In this document: positions 61,238 through 64,000 of the stretch, in pieces
Layout: each line of letters opens with the position of its first letter
Numbering within the stretch: the stretch's first letter is position 1
Source of the DNA: Bosea sp. RAC05
Lineage (GTDB): Bacteria; Pseudomonadota; Alphaproteobacteria; Rhizobiales; Beijerinckiaceae
Length of the DNA stretch: 64,000 bases
Assembly: GCF_001713455.1 (NCBI RefSeq)
Contig: NZ_CP016464.1
Location: 1,177,501-1,241,500 of the forward strand
Direction: 5' to 3'
Translations under genes and position numbers: made by a program
Notes under the pieces: generated by a model
Told to the model about the DNA's origin: nothing
Database searches by the model: none
The model's input: the letters and a program-made list of their open reading frames with translations, nothing else

Positions 61238-61271
61238 CCGGCCGGATGCCTCACCCGAGGCATCCGGCCGG
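61238..61271 (+). terminator. Strong hairpin terminator-like structure
   Basis: Fourteen-base perfect arms (CCGGCCGGATGCCT and its complement) with a six-base loop lie 44 bases after the DUF305 stop. No U-tract follows. Confidence 0.6.
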
Positions 61272-61338
61272 TCGTGCGCTGCAGGCACCGGTCTGTCTCG
61301 TCCTCGGTCGTATCCTCGGCCAGAAAAGACTCAACGCC

Positions 61339-61821
61339 ATGCCAAGCTGGCTCTCCTGGCTGCGGCACTACCTCGCAACAAGTGCGATCGGCCATCTCTT
61401 ATGGGAAATCGCGCAGCTTCCACTCTATACGATCTGGTCCGCCGGAACCGTGCGCGAGCAGTTGATCGCGATCGTCCACTGCACCGCGGGTGATGTCGTC
61501 ATCGCCGCGTTGGCCATCGTCCTAGCGCTCGTTCTAGTTGCTGACTCGGACTGGCCGGCAAACCGCTTCTGGCCGACTGCTGCGGCGGCGCTGATGGGCG
61601 GCTTCGCCTATACCGGCTTCAGCGAATGGCTCAACACCGTGCTTCGGACCTCATGGTCTTATTCCGAATGGATGCCTGTCCTCCACCTATTCGGCTTTCG
61701 GTTGGGCATCTCACCCATGCTTCAATGGGTCATCGTGCCTGCGTTGGCGATGTGGCTCGCGATGCGCCCGGGCTCGAGCAGCCGCTTTACATCACTTGAT
61801 CCCAGATCACGCGCCGCCTGA
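61339..61821 (+). CDS. Small integral membrane protein of unknown function
   Basis: The 160-residue protein from ATG 61339 has about four hydrophobic segments (HYLATSAIGHLLWEIAQLPL, AAALMGGFAYTGFSEWLNTV, LQWVIVPALAMWLAMRP). It resembles conserved membrane proteins of Alphaproteobacteria that I cannot name. It lies between the DUF305 and copper ATPase genes, perhaps in a copper cluster. Confidence 0.7.
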   Translation: MPSWLSWLRHYLATSAIGHLLWEIAQLPLYTIWSAGTVREQLIAIVHCTAGDVVIAALAIVLALVLVADSDWPANRFWPTAAAALMGGFAYTGFSEWLNTVLRTSWSYSEWMPVLHLFGFRLGISPMLQWVIVPALAMWLAMRPGSSSRFTSLDPRSRAA

Positions 61822-61902
61822 CGATCCAAGGTGCGTGAGACCGTCTTCGAAAAGGGCCCGAACTTCCGGCCGCCCAACCGGACAACCGAATTGAGGCTCG
61901 CC

Positions 61903-64000
61903 ATGAATGCCGACCACGTTGCTGCCACGGAGCCGAACACCGCATCTTCGTCGGGGCCTGCGCCAAGCGCGTTGGCGACAAGCCAAGGCCACGGCACCTC
62001 ACGCCCGCAGCCGGTACCTGATGAGAAGGACCCAGTCTGCGGCATGACGGTCGATTCCGCGACGACGGCTCATCATGCCGAGTTCGAGGGCAGGCCATAT
62101 CACTTCTGCTCTTCGGGCTGCCGGACGAAATTCGTCGCGGAACCCCTGAAATACCTCGCGACAGCACCAGCCAAGACGACAGCGGCTCCGGAGGGAGAGA
62201 TCTATACCTGTCCGATGCATCCCCAGATCCGGCAGGTGGGCCCCGGTCAATGCCCGATCTGCGGCATGGCGCTCGAGCCGGTCGTCGTCAGCGCCGAAGC
62301 CAAGCCCAACGCCGAGCTCATCGATATGACGCGCCGGTTCTGGATCGGGCTGGTTCTGGCGGCACCCGTCTTCGCAATCGAGATGGGAGGGCACCTTACC
62401 GGGCTTGATCACCTGATACCCCGCAACCTGTCCAACTGGATCCAGTTTGCTCTGGCGACGCCTGTCGTACTCTGGGCCGGGTGGCCGTTCTTCGAGCGCG
62501 GCTGGCAGTCGATCCTGACCCGCAACCTCAACATGTTCACGTTGATTGCCATGGGCACGGGCGTGGCTTGGATCTACAGCGTGGTTGCAACGCTCGCACC
62601 CGGCATTTTCCCGCAGGCATTCCGCAGCCAGGACGGCTCGGTCGCGGTCTATTTCGAGGCCGCTGCCGTGATCACAGTCCTCGTCCTTCTCGGACAGGTC
62701 CTGGAACTGCGTGCACGTGAAAGCACCAGTGGCGCGATCCGGGCGCTGCTCGATCTAGCGCCTAAGACAGCTCGCCGCATCTTGGACGATGGGCGCGAGG
62801 AGGAAGTCACACTCGATGCTGTCGCAGTCGGGCACCGCCTGCGTGTACGGCCCGGCGAGAAAGTCCCGGTCGATGGCGACGTCATCGAAGGACGAAGCTC
62901 CATCGATGAATCGATGGTCACCGGCGAGTCGATGCCGACTACGAAAACAGTCGGCGATCAGGTCATCGGCGGCACAATGAACCAGTCGGGCAGTCTGATC
63001 ATCGAGGCCAAGCGCGTCGGTCATGACAGCATGCTCGCGCAGATCGTCCAGCTCGTCGCCAAGGCGCAGCGGAGCCGCGCACCAATCCAGCGACTCGCCG
63101 ATCAAGTCGCAGGCTACTTCGTACCCGTCGTCATCGCGATGGCATTACTCGCCTTTGGAGCCTGGGCGATCTGGGGGCCCGAGCCACGCCTGGCCTTCGG
63201 GCTCGTGGCGGCCGTCTCGGTCCTCATCATCGCCTGCCCCTGCGCACTGGGGCTGGCAACGCCGATGTCGATCATGGTCGGCGTGGGGCGCGGCGCCGAG
63301 GTCGGCGTCCTGATCAAAAACGCCGAAGCACTGGAGCGCATGGAGAAGGTCGATACGCTTGTGGTCGACAAGACGGGCACGCTCACCGAGGGCAAACCGG
63401 CGGTTACCGCGATCGTCGCCTCCGAGAGCTTTGAAGAGACCGAGATCCTAAGGCTGGCTGCCAGCGTCGAGAAGGCCAGCGAACATCCTCTGGCGGTCGC
63501 CATCGTGGCGGCTGCCGTCACCCGAAACATCAAGACGTCGGTGGTAACGGACTTCGATTCTCCAACTGGTAAAGGTGCGCTTGGCACGGTCGACGGCCGC
63601 AAAGTGGTCATCGGCAACGCGGCGTTCATGGCCGAGCACGGCGTCGATGTCGCGCCCCTCGCGGCGGCCGCCGACGACCTGCGGCGCGAAGGTGCGACCG
63701 CCATCTTCATCGGCATCGACGGACAAGTCGCAGGCACGATCGCCATCGCCGATCCGGTCAAGGAATCGACCCCCTCGGCCTTGGCGGCACTAAAGGAAGA
63801 AGGCATCCGGGTCGTCATGCTGACCGGTGACAACAGGACCACGGCGGAAGCCGTGGCGCGGCGGCTCGGCATCACCGAGATCGAAGCGGATGTCTTGCCG
63901 GAGCAGAAGAGCGCCGTCGTGGAGAAATTCAAGCGCGAGGGACGGGTCGTCGCGATGGCCGGCGATGGCGTCAACGACGCGCCTGCGCTGGCGGCAGCCG
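61903..64000 (+). CDS. Copper P-type ATPase CopA-like, cut by the window edge
   Basis: From ATG 61903 the frame is open to the end of the window (699 residues seen). Order of domains: YHS metal domain ([23 protein letters not shown], residues 44-77), heavy-metal-binding domain ([20 protein letters not shown], 101-120), then the pump core: VTGES (339-343), CPC in ACPCALGL (445-447), DKTGT (489-493) with phospho-Asp489, and GDGVND near the end. CPC with NAEALERM marks a Cu(I) exporter. The C-terminal end, beyond [13 protein letters not shown], is missing. The YHS N terminus replaces the usual HMA domain. Confidence 0.95.
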   Translation, partial: MNADHVAATEPNTASSSGPAPSALATSQGHGTSRPQPVPDEKDPVCGMTVDSATTAHHAEFEGRPYHFCSSGCRTKFVAEPLKYLATAPAKTTAAPEGEIYTCPMHPQIRQVGPGQCPICGMALEPVVVSAEAKPNAELIDMTRRFWIGLVLAAPVFAIEMGGHLTGLDHLIPRNLSNWIQFALATPVVLWAGWPFFERGWQSILTRNLNMFTLIAMGTGVAWIYSVVATLAPGIFPQAFRSQDGSVAVYFEAAAVITVLVLLGQVLELRARESTSGAIRALLDLAPKTARRILDDGREEEVTLDAVAVGHRLRVRPGEKVPVDGDVIEGRSSIDESMVTGESMPTTKTVGDQVIGGTMNQSGSLIIEAKRVGHDSMLAQIVQLVAKAQRSRAPIQRLADQVAGYFVPVVIAMALLAFGAWAIWGPEPRLAFGLVAAVSVLIIACPCALGLATPMSIMVGVGRGAEVGVLIKNAEALERMEKVDTLVVDKTGTLTEGKPAVTAIVASESFEETEILRLAASVEKASEHPLAVAIVAAAVTRNIKTSVVTDFDSPTGKGALGTVDGRKVVIGNAAFMAEHGVDVAPLAAAADDLRREGATAIFIGIDGQVAGTIAIADPVKESTPSALAALKEEGIRVVMLTGDNRTTAEAVARRLGITEIEADVLPEQKSAVVEKFKREGRVVAMAGDGVNDAPALAAA

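Noticed and set aside
61787..62412. Minus-strand frames opposite the start of the copper ATPase
   Set aside because: The plus strand has YHS and metal-binding motifs in an unbroken frame to the window end; the minus frames are shadows.

Overview
This window is high-GC DNA (about 65% by eye, apart from one AT-rich pocket at 13.4-13.8 kb). Its gene content fits an alphaproteobacterium, most likely of the Hyphomicrobiales (a Bosea-like soil or water denitrifier is a reasonable guess, inferred from families and not proven): nitrate reductase with nnrS/nnrU and a Crp/Fnr regulator, a Mur-type Fur protein beside mntH, bacterial transglutaminase-like and L,D-transpeptidase envelope proteins, and SCO/PCuAC copper chaperones.

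Layout. (1) 1-13.0 kb, anaerobic respiration: the 3' end of a nar operon (narJ, narI, a parvulin-type prolyl isomerase, a small Cys-tailed protein, a hemerythrin-like protein, a beta-carbonic anhydrase and a DUF2478 protein), a DevBCA-type ABC exporter, a methyltransferase/nucleoside phosphorylase pair, then nnrS, a Crp/Fnr regulator, a DUF1858 redox protein and nnrU. (2) About 13.3-33.8 kb, an integrated mobile element: an AT-rich orphan gene, an FtsK remnant, a 19-bp-period palindrome array, a relaxase, an exonuclease I homologue, a large palindromic repeat region, a Lon-like AAA ATPase, three conserved-looking unknown proteins, a complete HORMA/TRIP13 (type III) CBASS anti-phage operon with divergent CapH/CapP-type regulators, and a tyrosine integrase next to a tRNA 3'-end attachment block. 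(3) 34-64 kb, metals, thiols and envelope: thioredoxin/CcdA/TlpA genes, a MerR-controlled Pb/Cd/Zn P-type ATPase operon with methyltransferase, lspA and a PCuAC-like gene, an ACR3/bile-acid symporter-like transporter, DsbA, L,D-transpeptidase, Mur-mntH, copper chaperones (PCuAC, two SCO), a TlpA-CcdA-DsbB-DsbA operon, a DUF6875-GNAT pair, an S10 peptidase, DUF305, and a Cu P-type ATPase that runs off the right edge.

The clearest special system is the CBASS locus at 27.1-31.6 kb. Four co-oriented, overlapping genes encode a CD-NTase, a HORMA protein, a TRIP13-like ATPase and the NucC nuclease. The NucC-like protein has Asp73, Glu104 and Lys106, the CD-NTase has Asp72/Asp74 and the ATPase has Glu159, the positions I recall for the E. 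coli prototype. The divergent HTH/ImmA-like pair and palindromes between the two transcription units suggest damage-responsive control. The least explained features are two repeat arrays in the element: ten 15-bp palindromes CAGAAC-N3-GTTCTG at 22268-22657 and five 19-bp units built on GATTC-N4-GAATC at 15002-15096. They look like binding arrays for the element's own replication, segregation or control proteins.

In the metal region, three MerR-type promoters share an AAGTGGC core (38731, 45861, 46266). This suggests that one MerR protein controls the P-type ATPase, a DsbA-like protein and an L,D-transpeptidase, linking metal efflux to envelope repair. All coordinates were read by hand, and family names come from recognised motifs and not from database searches.
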